Of a DNA stretch of 40,800 nucleotides, positions 1 to 9,442 are shown piece after piece. The notes under the pieces were generated by a model. The model saw nothing but the letters and a program-made list of their open reading frames with translations, was not told where the DNA came from and made no database searches. The position numbers and the translations under genes are program-made. Each line of letters opens with the position of its first letter. Position 1 is the first letter of the stretch. Source of the DNA: Cytophagia bacterium (lineage in GTDB: Bacteria > Bacteroidota > Bacteroidia > UBA7662); the NCBI GenBank assembly GCA_009926405.1, contig RFOZ01000003.1:1-40800 (forward strand), in the 5' to 3' direction.

Positions 1-810
1 GTTGACCTCTCCGCCCCCGCTTTGGAAAAGGCGATCAACACCATTGCCCGCAATTTGGACCGGGTGGTTGCCAAAGGCAGCCTGGATCAAGAGAGCAGGG
101 ACGCCGCCCTGGCCCGCATTCATACCGGTACCAGCCTGGCCGCGGCAGCCCAAACAGCAGATTTGGTCGTAGAGGCAGCCACCGAAAACCGGCAAATCAA
201 GCTGGAGCTGTTCCGGCAACTGGATCAATTATGCCCGCCACCCTGTATTCTGGCGACCAACACCTCTTCCATCTCCATCACGGATATAGCAGGAGCAACC
301 GGGCGCCCAAGCAAGGTGATTGGCATGCACTTCATGAACCCGGTCCCGGTCATGAAATTGGTTGAAATTATCAAAGGTTATAACACGGACCCCGGCGTGA
401 CCGCTACCATCGTCGAGGTAAGCCGTCGCCTTGGAAAAATACCGGTAGAAGCCAACGATTATCCCGGTTTTGTTGCCAATCGAATTTTGATGCCCATGAT
501 CAACGAAGCGGTGCATACCCTCTTTGAGGGCGTGGCCGGTGTTGCCGAAATTGATACGGTCATGAAGCTGGGAATGGCTCACCCCATGGGGCCCTTGCAA
601 TTAGCCGACTTCATTGGCTTGGATGTCTGCCTTGCTATTCTGCGCGTCCTCCACGAAGGCTTTGGCCAACCAAAATATGCACCCTGTCCACTCTTGGTCA
701 AGATGGTTTCCTCCGGAAATCTCGGGGTCAAAACCGGCAAAGGATTCTATGCCTACCAAGCCGGTTCCAAAGACCTGGTGGTGGCCCCTGAATTTAGCGG
801 GAGCGTTTGA
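1..810 (+). CDS. 3-hydroxybutyryl-CoA (3-hydroxyacyl-CoA) dehydrogenase, 5'-truncated by window edge
   Basis: Frame is open from base 1 (VDLSAPALEKAINTIARNL...); motifs LATNTSSISITDIA, GMHFMNPVPVMKLVEII, PGFVANRILMPMINEA, MGPLQLADFIGLD typical of 3HCDH; stop TGA 808-810. Confidence 0.93.
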   Translation, partial: VDLSAPALEKAINTIARNLDRVVAKGSLDQESRDAALARIHTGTSLAAAAQTADLVVEAATENRQIKLELFRQLDQLCPPPCILATNTSSISITDIAGATGRPSKVIGMHFMNPVPVMKLVEIIKGYNTDPGVTATIVEVSRRLGKIPVEANDYPGFVANRILMPMINEAVHTLFEGVAGVAEIDTVMKLGMAHPMGPLQLADFIGLDVCLAILRVLHEGFGQPKYAPCPLLVKMVSSGNLGVKTGKGFYAYQAGSKDLVVAPEFSGSV

Positions 811-2436
811 TCAACCCTGAAACGGGTAAGGGTACGTGGTCGGGGGGCATAGGTTCTCTTTGATGGTGCGAGCCGAAACCCAGCGCAACAAATTGAGGGA
901 AGAACCGGCTTTGTCGTTCGTGCCGCTGGCTCTGGCTCCGCCAAAGGGTTGTTGTCCAACCACGGCCCCGGTTGGTTTGTCGTTCAGGTAAAAATTACCC
1001 GCTGCATGGCGCAATTTGGTGGTAGCCAAATCAAGGGCATAGCGGTCCGAGGCCAAAACGGCACCGGTCAACGCATAGGGCGAGGTGTTGTTGCATAAAT
1101 CCAATACCTCCTCGTAACGGTCTGCAGGATAAACATAAACGGTGAGGACCGGCCCAAAAAGCTCCTCGCACATCGTCCTGTATTTGGGATTGGTTGTTTG
1201 TATCAACGTAGGTTGTACAAAATATCCTTGGGACTTGTCACATCCGCCCCCGATCAGGACTTCGCAATCAGGATGATGTTTGGCCTCTTCGATAGCTGCA
1301 TGCAATTTATCAAAGGACTTTTCGTCAATCACAGCGTTGATGAAGTTACTAAAATCTTCGACACCGCCCATTTTCATGTGTTGCAAATCAGCCCGGACCC
1401 TTTCCAATACCTCAGGCCATAACACATCCGGAACATAGGCTCTGGAGGCTGCGGAACATTTTTGACCCTGGTACTCAAAGGCTCCCCGTGACAATGCGGT
1501 GGCTACCACATCGGCAGAGGCCGAAGCATGGGCTACAACAAAGTCCTTGCCACCGGTCTCCCCCACAATGCGCGGGTAGGACTTGTACAATCCGATGTTA
1601 CGACCAATTTGTTCCCAAATTTGATTGAAGACACCGGAGGAGCCCGTGAAGTGTATCCCTGCAAAATCAGGATGTTTGAAGATCACATCCCCGGCAATCG
1701 GCCCGGGAACTGGAACCATGTTAATCACACCGTCCGGTAGACCTGCCTCTTTAAACAAACGCATGAGCCAATAAGCAGAATAAACCTGGGTATTGGCCGG
1801 CTTCCAAACAACCGTATTACCCATTAAAGCCGCCGCGCAGGGAAGGTTGGCGGCAATGGAGGTAAAATTGAAGGGAGTCAGGGCAAAAACAAAGCCCTCC
1901 AAGGGGCGGTACTCCACCCGGTTCCAAGAGCCCGGCAAACTCTCGGGCTGTTGGCGATAAATCTCGGTCATGAACCGCACGTTGAAGCGGAAGAAATCAA
2001 TCAATTCGCAAGCCGCATCAATCTCGGCCTGGTAGGGATTTTTGCTTTGCCCTAACATGGTGGCCGCATTAATCAAATCCCGGTAGGGACCCGCGAGCAA
2101 ATCCGCCATTCTCAAGAAAACAGCCGCCCGTTGTTCCCAAGGCAAAGCCTCCCATGCTGGCTTGGCCGCAAGAGCCGCATCAATCGCCTCTTCGACGTGT
2201 TCAGCAGAACCCTCGTGAAAATAGCCCAAGGTATGGGCATGGTCGTGGGGTGGTGCCATGCGCCGGGTTTGTTTGCTATGCACCTCCAGACCCCCGATGA
2301 ACATGGGGACTTCCACCGTACGCGATCGCAGGTCCCGCAATGCATTCTGCAAAGACAAGGCCTCCGGTGAACCGGGGGCGTAGGAGCGAACTTTTTCGTT
2401 AACAGCGGGGGGTACCGAGAAGATTCCAAAAGACAT
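811..2436 (-). CDS. pruA: delta-1-pyrroline-5-carboxylate dehydrogenase
   Basis: 541 aa; ALDH motifs (FALTPFNFTSIAANLPCAAALMGNTVVWKPA, GETGGKDFVVAHASA, GAFEYQGQKCSAASRAYV, CEELFGPVLTVYVY) typical of P5C dehydrogenase; ATG start. Confidence 0.95.
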   Translation of the reverse strand: MSFGIFSVPPAVNEKVRSYAPGSPEALSLQNALRDLRSRTVEVPMFIGGLEVHSKQTRRMAPPHDHAHTLGYFHEGSAEHVEEAIDAALAAKPAWEALPWEQRAAVFLRMADLLAGPYRDLINAATMLGQSKNPYQAEIDAACELIDFFRFNVRFMTEIYRQQPESLPGSWNRVEYRPLEGFVFALTPFNFTSIAANLPCAAALMGNTVVWKPANTQVYSAYWLMRLFKEAGLPDGVINMVPVPGPIAGDVIFKHPDFAGIHFTGSSGVFNQIWEQIGRNIGLYKSYPRIVGETGGKDFVVAHASASADVVATALSRGAFEYQGQKCSAASRAYVPDVLWPEVLERVRADLQHMKMGGVEDFSNFINAVIDEKSFDKLHAAIEEAKHHPDCEVLIGGGCDKSQGYFVQPTLIQTTNPKYRTMCEELFGPVLTVYVYPADRYEEVLDLCNNTSPYALTGAVLASDRYALDLATTKLRHAAGNFYLNDKPTGAVVGQQPFGGARASGTNDKAGSSLNLLRWVSARTIKENLCPPTTYPYPFQG

Positions 2437-2453
2437 ACACGATATTTAGACCC

Positions 2454-2461
2454 CAAAGGTA
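2454..2461 (-). promoter_or_regulatory. putative Bacteroidota -7 box (TACCTTTG) for pruA
   Basis: Minus strand reads TACCTTTG (TAnnTTTG consensus) about 17 nt before the pruA ATG; -33 element not convincing. Confidence 0.4.
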
Positions 2462-2473
2462 CGAATCCACCCC

Positions 2474-2830
2474 ATGAACCTTGAAAGCCTGCGCGATCTT
2501 TGCCTCGGCCTGCCTGATAGCACCGAGGACCTCCCTTTTGACGAAAACACCTTGGTCTTCAGGGTAATGGGCAAAATATTTGTGCTGACCGATTTAGTGA
2601 AATCCGATCGATTCAACGCCAAATGCGACCCAAACTGGGCGCTTGAATTAAGGGAACGCTATCCCAGCGACATTCTGCCCGGGTACCACATGAACAAAAA
2701 GCATTGGAACACCGTCCTCATGGAGGGACGAATACCCCACCCTTTGTTAGAAGCCATGGTACGGCACGCCCATGCCTTGGTTCATCCGGACTATCGAAAA
2801 AGGTCCGGGGATTTTATCCAGGAACCATGA
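2474..2830 (+). CDS. MmcQ/YjbR family protein
   Basis: 118 aa; MNLESLRDLCLGLPDSTEDLPFDENTLVFRVMGKIFVL...GYHMNKKHWNTVLMEG pattern of the YjbR/MmcQ (CyaY-fold) family. Confidence 0.88.
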   Translation: MNLESLRDLCLGLPDSTEDLPFDENTLVFRVMGKIFVLTDLVKSDRFNAKCDPNWALELRERYPSDILPGYHMNKKHWNTVLMEGRIPHPLLEAMVRHAHALVHPDYRKRSGDFIQEP

Positions 2831-3609
2831 ACCAACCGACCACCTCCAACACCGAACCCCTCAACTCCCTGAGTCTTATCGTCCCGGTGTACAACGAAGC
2901 CGGGCGAGTGAAGGCCCTTTTGGAAGCCTTGGACAGGGTTCCTTGGCCCGCCAGCCTTCAACAAATTGAATACCTCCTGGTGGACGATGGTTCCACCGAC
3001 GAAACCCCCGCGATCTTGCAGGCTTGGTGTCAGGAGCACCCATCGTACCGATTGCTTCGCCAAGAACACAACCGGGGCAAGGGTGCAGCCATCCACCTGG
3101 GTTTGCGTGTTGCGGTGGGCCAAGCCGTGGGTATCCAAGATGCTGACATGGAATTGCTTCCCTCGGATTGGCCTTCCATGCTGCAGGCTCTGGCCCTGCC
3201 AGGCATAGGAATGGTCAATGGATCTCGCTATTTACCAGGCCTGTACAGGCCCCTGCACAGCTATCGTCGTTACATTGCCAACAAATTGTTCAGCTGGTTG
3301 ACCTCCCTGCTCATTGATATCCGCATAACAGACATGGCATGCGGCCACAAATTGTTACAAAGGGATTTGATGATGAGCCTTGATCTGCGCGAAGAACGTT
3401 TTGGGGTCGAATCCGAAATTCTAATCAAATGTGCCCGCATTCGGCGAAACCATATCGTTGAAATTCCGGTGCATTACTTTGCTCGACACCAGGGCGAAGG
3501 CAAAAAATTCCGCACCGTGGATGGCTTGGGAATTCTTTGGAAAATTATTCGTTACAGCCTGGCGCCCCTGCCCCCATCGGCTCAGCACTACCGTCCCCAA
3601 GGAAACTAG
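2827..3609 (+). CDS. glycosyltransferase family 2 (dolichyl/polyprenyl-phosphate sugar synthase-like)
   Basis: LSLIVPVYNEAGRVKALLEAL...LLVDDGSTDETPAIL...NRGKGAAIHLGLRVAVG..QDADMELLPSDWP; start set at ATG 2827, overlapping the yjbR stop (ATGA); the listed 2704 start is N-extended. Confidence 0.9.
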   Translation: MNQPTTSNTEPLNSLSLIVPVYNEAGRVKALLEALDRVPWPASLQQIEYLLVDDGSTDETPAILQAWCQEHPSYRLLRQEHNRGKGAAIHLGLRVAVGQAVGIQDADMELLPSDWPSMLQALALPGIGMVNGSRYLPGLYRPLHSYRRYIANKLFSWLTSLLIDIRITDMACGHKLLQRDLMMSLDLREERFGVESEILIKCARIRRNHIVEIPVHYFARHQGEGKKFRTVDGLGILWKIIRYSLAPLPPSAQHYRPQGN

Positions 3610-5089
3610 GCAACCAAATTTCGGCACTACGACCCCGGCCCTGGCGGGCAAGCTCCGCGTTGGGATGCACGGCCATTTGATCCAAGTCCTTGGGAAAGGA
3701 ACTTTGCCACCACACCGCGTGGTACCAATCCTTGCTGGTCGAATCCCAATGAAGAAGGGCGATGCGATACTGCCAGCTTTGGTGGTATTGAAGGACTACC
3801 GTGTAACCCAAAAAGAAGAACAAAGCAAGGCCTGCCAACCAGCAGCGAAGGCCATCCAAAAACGGATTTAAACCAGGCAACGAACGGTGTATCCAACCCA
3901 ACATGCGACCAAAAACCCCCAGACCGGCCGGAATCAACGCCGGGTACCATTCCACCAGGGCCCTGCCACCCAAAGAGCCTCCAAACCACCAAGACCACCA
4001 GGAAGCATAAACATAAATCACCAAAGGAAGGAACCAAACGAGGGCAGTAGCCAACGGAAAGGGGTCCTGAGATTGGCCCTTGGTTCCCCAGGTTCTAACG
4101 GCACGAACTACGGCCCAAACCCATGCCAGGACGACCAGGACCATCACGGGATTGTACAACAACCACCCTTTGCGATAACTCAACAAAAACTCTGCAATTC
4201 GGGGATCCCCCCAAAAGAAACGCTCACCTTGATAGGAATAAAAAAGGTAATGTCCCGTAACATATTTCCAATAAAGGGTCTGCAAAATCCATGGCATCAA
4301 AAAAACAAAAAGCAAGAGGAACAGGTCAACTGCATGGCGGGTTAGGCGAAGCCACCACCAGCGGAGGCCCGACCAACCTGAATAAGCCAGCGGCAAAAGA
4401 CCGGCCATCAGCATGGTCGGACGTATCAAAACCAACATACCCAAGGACAGAGCAACGCCGACTTCGGGAAGCACCGACGAACCGGTGCCTTTCATGGCTC
4501 GATGCGTGCACCATAACAAAACCGACATCCAAAAAAACGAAAAACTATGCGACATGGCCGGTTCATAGACCAGGTAATTCCACAAATTGGTAGCACCCAC
4601 CAAGACCCATAGGGCCAAACCCACCGTCCAGGGACCCCAAAAAAACCTTAACCAAGAACGAAGAACCCACAAGCCCAGGCAACCCCAAACAAAACCAGCC
4701 AAAGCCACGGCGACTTGGTAGGGTCGGCTAAACCCATCGGGCTCGTAGCCCAAAACAGGGGCCAAAAAATGCGCCGCCCCAAAAAAAGGAGAAATCATCA
4801 GGGCCACCCCCATCGTTGTCTTGATTACCTTGGCCCCATCCGCCGTTGATTCAGGCCAATAACGATGCCTATGCAAGTGGACATCCGCTCGGCTTGGGTC
4901 CCCAACAAACGTTAGCTTGAGGTCTCCCTCAACAAAGAGGGCCGGCAAATAAGCATAATACGAAAGCACATCCCAGTAAATGGGACGAAGGTTCGGCTTG
5001 GATTCCCCGGATCGGTCCAGCCGGACCCCTTCAAAACACAAAAGAAACTGCAACCCCAACAACAGCCAGAAGGAGGGGTCACGCTTCAT
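3545..5089 (-). CDS. polytopic membrane protein, GT-C/glycosyltransferase-39-like
   Basis: ~514 aa with many hydrophobic segments; N-terminal first-loop acidic region after TM1 (YWDVLSYYAYLPALF) resembling GT-C proteins; ATG at 5089 overlaps upstream parC stop as TGATG. Confidence 0.6.
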   Translation of the reverse strand: MKRDPSFWLLLGLQFLLCFEGVRLDRSGESKPNLRPIYWDVLSYYAYLPALFVEGDLKLTFVGDPSRADVHLHRHRYWPESTADGAKVIKTTMGVALMISPFFGAAHFLAPVLGYEPDGFSRPYQVAVALAGFVWGCLGLWVLRSWLRFFWGPWTVGLALWVLVGATNLWNYLVYEPAMSHSFSFFWMSVLLWCTHRAMKGTGSSVLPEVGVALSLGMLVLIRPTMLMAGLLPLAYSGWSGLRWWWLRLTRHAVDLFLLLFVFLMPWILQTLYWKYVTGHYLFYSYQGERFFWGDPRIAEFLLSYRKGWLLYNPVMVLVVLAWVWAVVRAVRTWGTKGQSQDPFPLATALVWFLPLVIYVYASWWSWWFGGSLGGRALVEWYPALIPAGLGVFGRMLGWIHRSLPGLNPFLDGLRCWLAGLALFFFLGYTVVLQYHQSWQYRIALLHWDSTSKDWYHAVWWQSSFPKDLDQMAVHPNAELARQGRGRSAEIWLPSFLGDGSAEPMGAGAPGCNE

Positions 5090-7773
5090 CAAAACAACTT
5101 TTGCTGTTCTCCCCCGCTTCCGGATCCGCCTTTGCTACCAGAATTGCCTTTGCCGGTGGCACCGGCCTTCCGGCCTTTGGGGGGTGGCGGGCCTACCTTT
5201 TCTTCGGTCCAAATATCCTGACGATTCTTTTCGACCATGGTTTTCTCGTCCTCGGTGAGGTCCTCCACACCGATCGGATTCAACAATTCGGCACCCAGCA
5301 AAGGCAGCGGTGTCAGGCGATTTCCCAAGGCCTTCCAGCCTTTGACTTCAATGAACTGATCCAATTCCAGAACCTTGCGGTCTTTCTTCCGGGTTGTTCC
5401 CCATTCAAAGGCCACGCGCGGTGCAGGATGCTGCCAGGCAAAAGCCGCTTTAGCCCCTTTGCCTTCGCTTACGAAGCCAAATCGTTTTCCCTGGGTTGAT
5501 GTCTCAATCAAAAAACGCTTGATATACCAAGCCTTGGAAGCCGGAACGTAGTGACAAGCATTCAACGGCGTTTCGGGCAACCATTTGTTTAACAAAAGAA
5601 GCTCGGACGTTTCAAAACGTCGCTGCAACGAGGGCTCCAAGATTTCGTAAGTCCCTTCCTCGTACACCGCTAACATCAAATCCCCCGTATTAAAATGCCC
5701 CATAAAAACACCGCGACCGTCCTGGTTCAGTCGTCCAACCGGCGGATCAAACCAAAAAGGTCTTCCACCCAAATCCGAACTGCCTTTTTCTTTGAAGGTC
5801 ACCTTTTTGATGGGGTACTTGGTCACCAAATTTCCCAAAGCTGAACGGTTTTTGATCGTCAATTCTGCAAAATCAAAATCAAATAGTTTGTTATGGGCTC
5901 GACACCCCGGATGCAACTGAATTTGAACCCGTTCTGATTCAGCGTTGGGATTGCAGGACAAATACTGAACACGGGTATGCGGTGTTCCCTTGGTCAAGTC
6001 GTATTCCTTATCCCGAATAATCCCGCCAATCTGAAAACGCTTCACCAAACTATGCCCGGATTCCCCATCGGTATAAATCATGTTATAAGCGGTACGATCG
6101 TCTTGTCGGCGATAAAGATCGACCCATAGAATATCCTTCCCCACATAGGCCTTCTCCGAGACTTTGGTCACCACGCACTTCCCGTCCCGGCGTATCACCA
6201 CGATTTCATCCAAGCTAGAACATTCCCCAACCAATTCTTCTTTTTTGAGCCCGGTCCCTACAAATCCGGTCGCCCGGTTCACATACAGTTTTTCACTCGC
6301 CAAGGCAACCTGAGAGGCTTGAATGGTATCAAAGGTCCGAATTTCGGTTTTGCGTTCCCGGCCTTTGCCAAAATCTTTGAGGAGACGCTGGTAAAAATCG
6401 ATGGTATAAGCGGTTAGGTTGGACAAATGAAGCTCCGTTTCCTTCATTTGGTCCTGCAGGGCTTTGAGTTGCTCGGTTGCTTTGAAGCTATCGTATCGGC
6501 TGATGCGCTTAATTTTAATTTCGGTCAATCGCACCAAATCATCGCGGGTAATTTCCCTGCGAAAACGTTTGCGAAAGGGCTGCAAGCCCTTGTCAATGGC
6601 GTCCAGCACCGCCTCCCAAGTTTCACATTCCTCAATTTTACGGTAAATCCGTTCTTCAATAAAAATCTGCTCCAGGGACCCGGCATGCCATTGTTCCGCT
6701 AAGTCAGCTTTGCGAAGCAAGAGTTCTTGCTCCAACAGCGACATGGTTTGGGCTGTGTTGGCACGAAGAATATCCGATACCCCTCGAAATGCAGGGGTCT
6801 TGCCTTCAATAACACAAGCATTGGGCGAAATCGAAACCTCGCAATCCGTAAAGGCATAAAGCGCATCCACGGTCTGATCCACCGAAACGCCTGCGGGCAA
6901 TTGAATTTCAATTTCAACGCGTTCAGCTGTATTATCCACAACTTTCCGGATCTTGATTTTGCCGCTTTCGTTGGCCTTGAGAATCGAATCAATAATTCCC
7001 CCCGTTGTGGTCCCAAAGGGAATTTCCCGAATCAGCAGGGCTTTCTTGTCGTTCTCTTCAATGCGAGCCCGGCAACGAATTTTGCCTCCGCGGCTACCAT
7101 CCTGGTATTGACTTACATCCATCAACCCGCCGGTCGGAAAATCCGGAAGCAAAACAAAAGGCTGCTTGCGCAAAATTCGAATCGATGCCTCGATGAGTTC
7201 CACAAAATTATGGGGCAAAATGCGGGTCGCCAGACCCACTGCGATTCCCTCGACCCCCTGTGCCAGCAACAAGGGAAACTTAGCTGGCAAGGTCACGGGT
7301 TCCCTTTTGCGACCATCGTAGGTCATTTGCCAGAGGGTGGTCCGGGGGTTGAACAAAACAACTTTGGCAAATTTGGACAAACGCGCCTCGATGTACCGAG
7401 AAGCGGCGGCCGAATCCCCGGTACGAACATCGCCCCAATTACCCTGCGTATCAATCAAAAGATCTTTTTGGCCCAAACCCACCAAGGCATCCCCGATGGC
7501 TGCATCTCCGTGTGGATGATACTGCATCGTTTGTCCGATTAAATTAGCCACCTTGTTAAAGCGACCATCATCAATCACCTCCATGGCGTGTAATATTCTG
7601 CGCTGGACGGGCTTGAGACCATCCTCCAAAGCGGGGACCGCTCGTTCTAATATAACATAAGATGCATAATCCAGGAACCAGTCCTCGTAGAGGCCGGCAA
7701 CGGGCTTGTGCACCACTTCGCTGACAGAATCCGGCACAAAGGGTGGCGGAGTAGGAGACTTTTTACGAGCCAA
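5089..7773 (-). CDS. parC: DNA gyrase/topoisomerase IV subunit A (Bacteroidota ParC type)
   Basis: YASYVILERAVPALEDGLKPVQRRILHAM, YHPHGDAAIGDALVGLGQKDLLIDTQGNWGD, catalytic Tyr in DSAAASRYIEARLS, LPAKFPLLLAQGVEGIAVG; low-complexity Gly/Ser/Lys C-tail. Start inferred as TTG 7773 (MARKKSPTPPPF), overlapping the symporter stop; the listed 7896 start is also TTG and lies deep in the symporter gene. Confidence 0.9.
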   Translation of the reverse strand: MARKKSPTPPPFVPDSVSEVVHKPVAGLYEDWFLDYASYVILERAVPALEDGLKPVQRRILHAMEVIDDGRFNKVANLIGQTMQYHPHGDAAIGDALVGLGQKDLLIDTQGNWGDVRTGDSAAASRYIEARLSKFAKVVLFNPRTTLWQMTYDGRKREPVTLPAKFPLLLAQGVEGIAVGLATRILPHNFVELIEASIRILRKQPFVLLPDFPTGGLMDVSQYQDGSRGGKIRCRARIEENDKKALLIREIPFGTTTGGIIDSILKANESGKIKIRKVVDNTAERVEIEIQLPAGVSVDQTVDALYAFTDCEVSISPNACVIEGKTPAFRGVSDILRANTAQTMSLLEQELLLRKADLAEQWHAGSLEQIFIEERIYRKIEECETWEAVLDAIDKGLQPFRKRFRREITRDDLVRLTEIKIKRISRYDSFKATEQLKALQDQMKETELHLSNLTAYTIDFYQRLLKDFGKGRERKTEIRTFDTIQASQVALASEKLYVNRATGFVGTGLKKEELVGECSSLDEIVVIRRDGKCVVTKVSEKAYVGKDILWVDLYRRQDDRTAYNMIYTDGESGHSLVKRFQIGGIIRDKEYDLTKGTPHTRVQYLSCNPNAESERVQIQLHPGCRAHNKLFDFDFAELTIKNRSALGNLVTKYPIKKVTFKEKGSSDLGGRPFWFDPPVGRLNQDGRGVFMGHFNTGDLMLAVYEEGTYEILEPSLQRRFETSELLLLNKWLPETPLNACHYVPASKAWYIKRFLIETSTQGKRFGFVSEGKGAKAAFAWQHPAPRVAFEWGTTRKKDRKVLELDQFIEVKGWKALGNRLTPLPLLGAELLNPIGVEDLTEDEKTMVEKNRQDIWTEEKVGPPPPKGRKAGATGKGNSGSKGGSGSGGEQQKLF

Positions 7774-9442
7774 GGGTCGGGGTTTTGGGCGAATGCGAAG
7801 ATAATCCCACAATCCAAGGTTGCACAATCCAACCCAGCAGGGGAACAGCGAGTGCACCAACCGCGTTAAGCCATAGGTACGGAATCTGCACACCAAAATA
7901 AAGCAGGAGTACCAATCCCTCGGTCAGCAATGCGGCGAACAAAACCGAAGGTGCTTTTAGTCCTTTGGTAAAAAAGGCACTCAGAAAAATTCCCAGAATG
8001 GTTCCGTAAACCAAAGACCCCAGCACATTGACGGCCTCGATCAGGGTCCCCATTCGATCCGCAATCAAAGCAAAACCAACGGCATAGAGCCCCCATCCCA
8101 ACGTAAAGAGGCGACCCATGGCCAATGCCTGGGGGCCCTCCGGTGATTGCCCGGTCCAACGAGCATAAAAATCAACCAAGGTGGTGGTCGATAACGCACT
8201 TAATTCGGCCGAGGTCGACGACATGGATGCGCAGAATACCATCGAAATCAACAAACCCACCAAGCCTACCGGCAGAAAATCCAAGACATAGCGTATGAAA
8301 ATAAAATTGGTGTCCGGACCGTCATCGGCCGCTGCGTTGGACTTGTTGCGTTCACGAACCGCCCACCGAATGGAGTCCAAGCGCGATGCGCTTCGTTTGA
8401 ATTCCAAACCCAAACGTTCCTTGTCTTGGGGCAAGGTCGCGGCCCGCCAGGCCTCGGCCGTCTCCCTGCGATGCAAGGCTTCGCGTTCAAAGGGAACGCG
8501 ATCCACCGCTGCAACGCGATCTGGATGTTTGAAATTCAAAGGGGGCGTTTCAAATACATAAAAAACATACATCAAAACTCCCAAGCCTAGAATCATCAAT
8601 TGCATGGGAAGCTTGAAGAACGCGTTCAACATTAAACCTTGACGGCTTTGATCCAAGGATTGTCCCCCCAAGTAACGTTGGACCTGGCTTTGATCCGTCC
8701 CAAAATAGGACAACATCAAAAAACCTCCCCCAACCAGCCCGGTCCACAAGCTGTATCGATCGTTCCAGTCCAGACGAAGGACCAAAGCCTGGGTTTTCCC
8801 AGCCAAGGCCGATAGTTCCAAAGCGTCTGATCCGCTCCAATCCGTAGGCAAGCTGCGAAACATCCACCAACCAGCCAAAACCATGCCCAACAGAATTACC
8901 GACATTTGGAGAAGTTGGGTTCGGGCAACGGCCCTTGACCCCCCGCTTAGGGTATACGCCAAAACCACGGAACCCGTCAGGAGGTTGGTCCATAACAAAT
9001 CCCAACCGAGGGCCGTACTCAAGATCAAAGCCGGTGCGTAGATGGTCAATCCGGCGGCCAGCCCTCGCTGTGTCAAAAACAAAAAGGCCGCCAAACTGCG
9101 AACACGACCGTCAAAGCGGGTCTCGAGGTATTCATAGGCGGTATAAACATTCAGCCGGTAGTAGATCGGCAGGGCAACGACCGAAAGAATCACCATGGCC
9201 AACGGCAAGCCCAAATAAAATTGAACAAAACCCAGGCCCTCATCGTAGGCCAACCCCGGCGCTGACAAAAAGGTAATTGCACTGGCCTGGGTGGCCATGA
9301 TGCTGAGTCCAACCATCCAACCGCTTTGGGAACGGGATCGTAGGTAGGATTCGGCTTGACCCTTGCGGCTAATTGACCACAACCCATAGGCCAGAATGAG
9401 GCCTTGGCTACCCAAGAAAACCAGCCAATCCAAGGAGCTCAT
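7763..9442 (-). CDS. sodium:solute symporter (SSS family)
   Basis: MSSLDWLVFLGSQGLILAYGLW...WMVGLSIMATQASAITFLSAPGLAYDEGLGFVQFYLGLPLAMV...YEYLETRFDGRVR; start ATG 9442 shares ATGA with the upstream 48-aa ORF. Confidence 0.92.
   Translation of the reverse strand: MSSLDWLVFLGSQGLILAYGLWSISRKGQAESYLRSRSQSGWMVGLSIMATQASAITFLSAPGLAYDEGLGFVQFYLGLPLAMVILSVVALPIYYRLNVYTAYEYLETRFDGRVRSLAAFLFLTQRGLAAGLTIYAPALILSTALGWDLLWTNLLTGSVVLAYTLSGGSRAVARTQLLQMSVILLGMVLAGWWMFRSLPTDWSGSDALELSALAGKTQALVLRLDWNDRYSLWTGLVGGGFLMLSYFGTDQSQVQRYLGGQSLDQSRQGLMLNAFFKLPMQLMILGLGVLMYVFYVFETPPLNFKHPDRVAAVDRVPFEREALHRRETAEAWRAATLPQDKERLGLEFKRSASRLDSIRWAVRERNKSNAAADDGPDTNFIFIRYVLDFLPVGLVGLLISMVFCASMSSTSAELSALSTTTLVDFYARWTGQSPEGPQALAMGRLFTLGWGLYAVGFALIADRMGTLIEAVNVLGSLVYGTILGIFLSAFFTKGLKAPSVLFAALLTEGLVLLLYFGVQIPYLWLNAVGALAVPLLGWIVQPWIVGLSSHSPKTPTLGS

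Noticed and set aside
2704-2826. N-terminal extension of the GT2 ORF in the track
   Set aside because: Extension overlaps yjbR in another frame and has no GT2 similarity; ATG 2827 in an ATGA overlap is the better start.
6727-7542. 271-aa ORF antisense to parC
   Set aside because: Complement of a highly conserved topoisomerase core; sequence rich in N/R/F/H without domain pattern.
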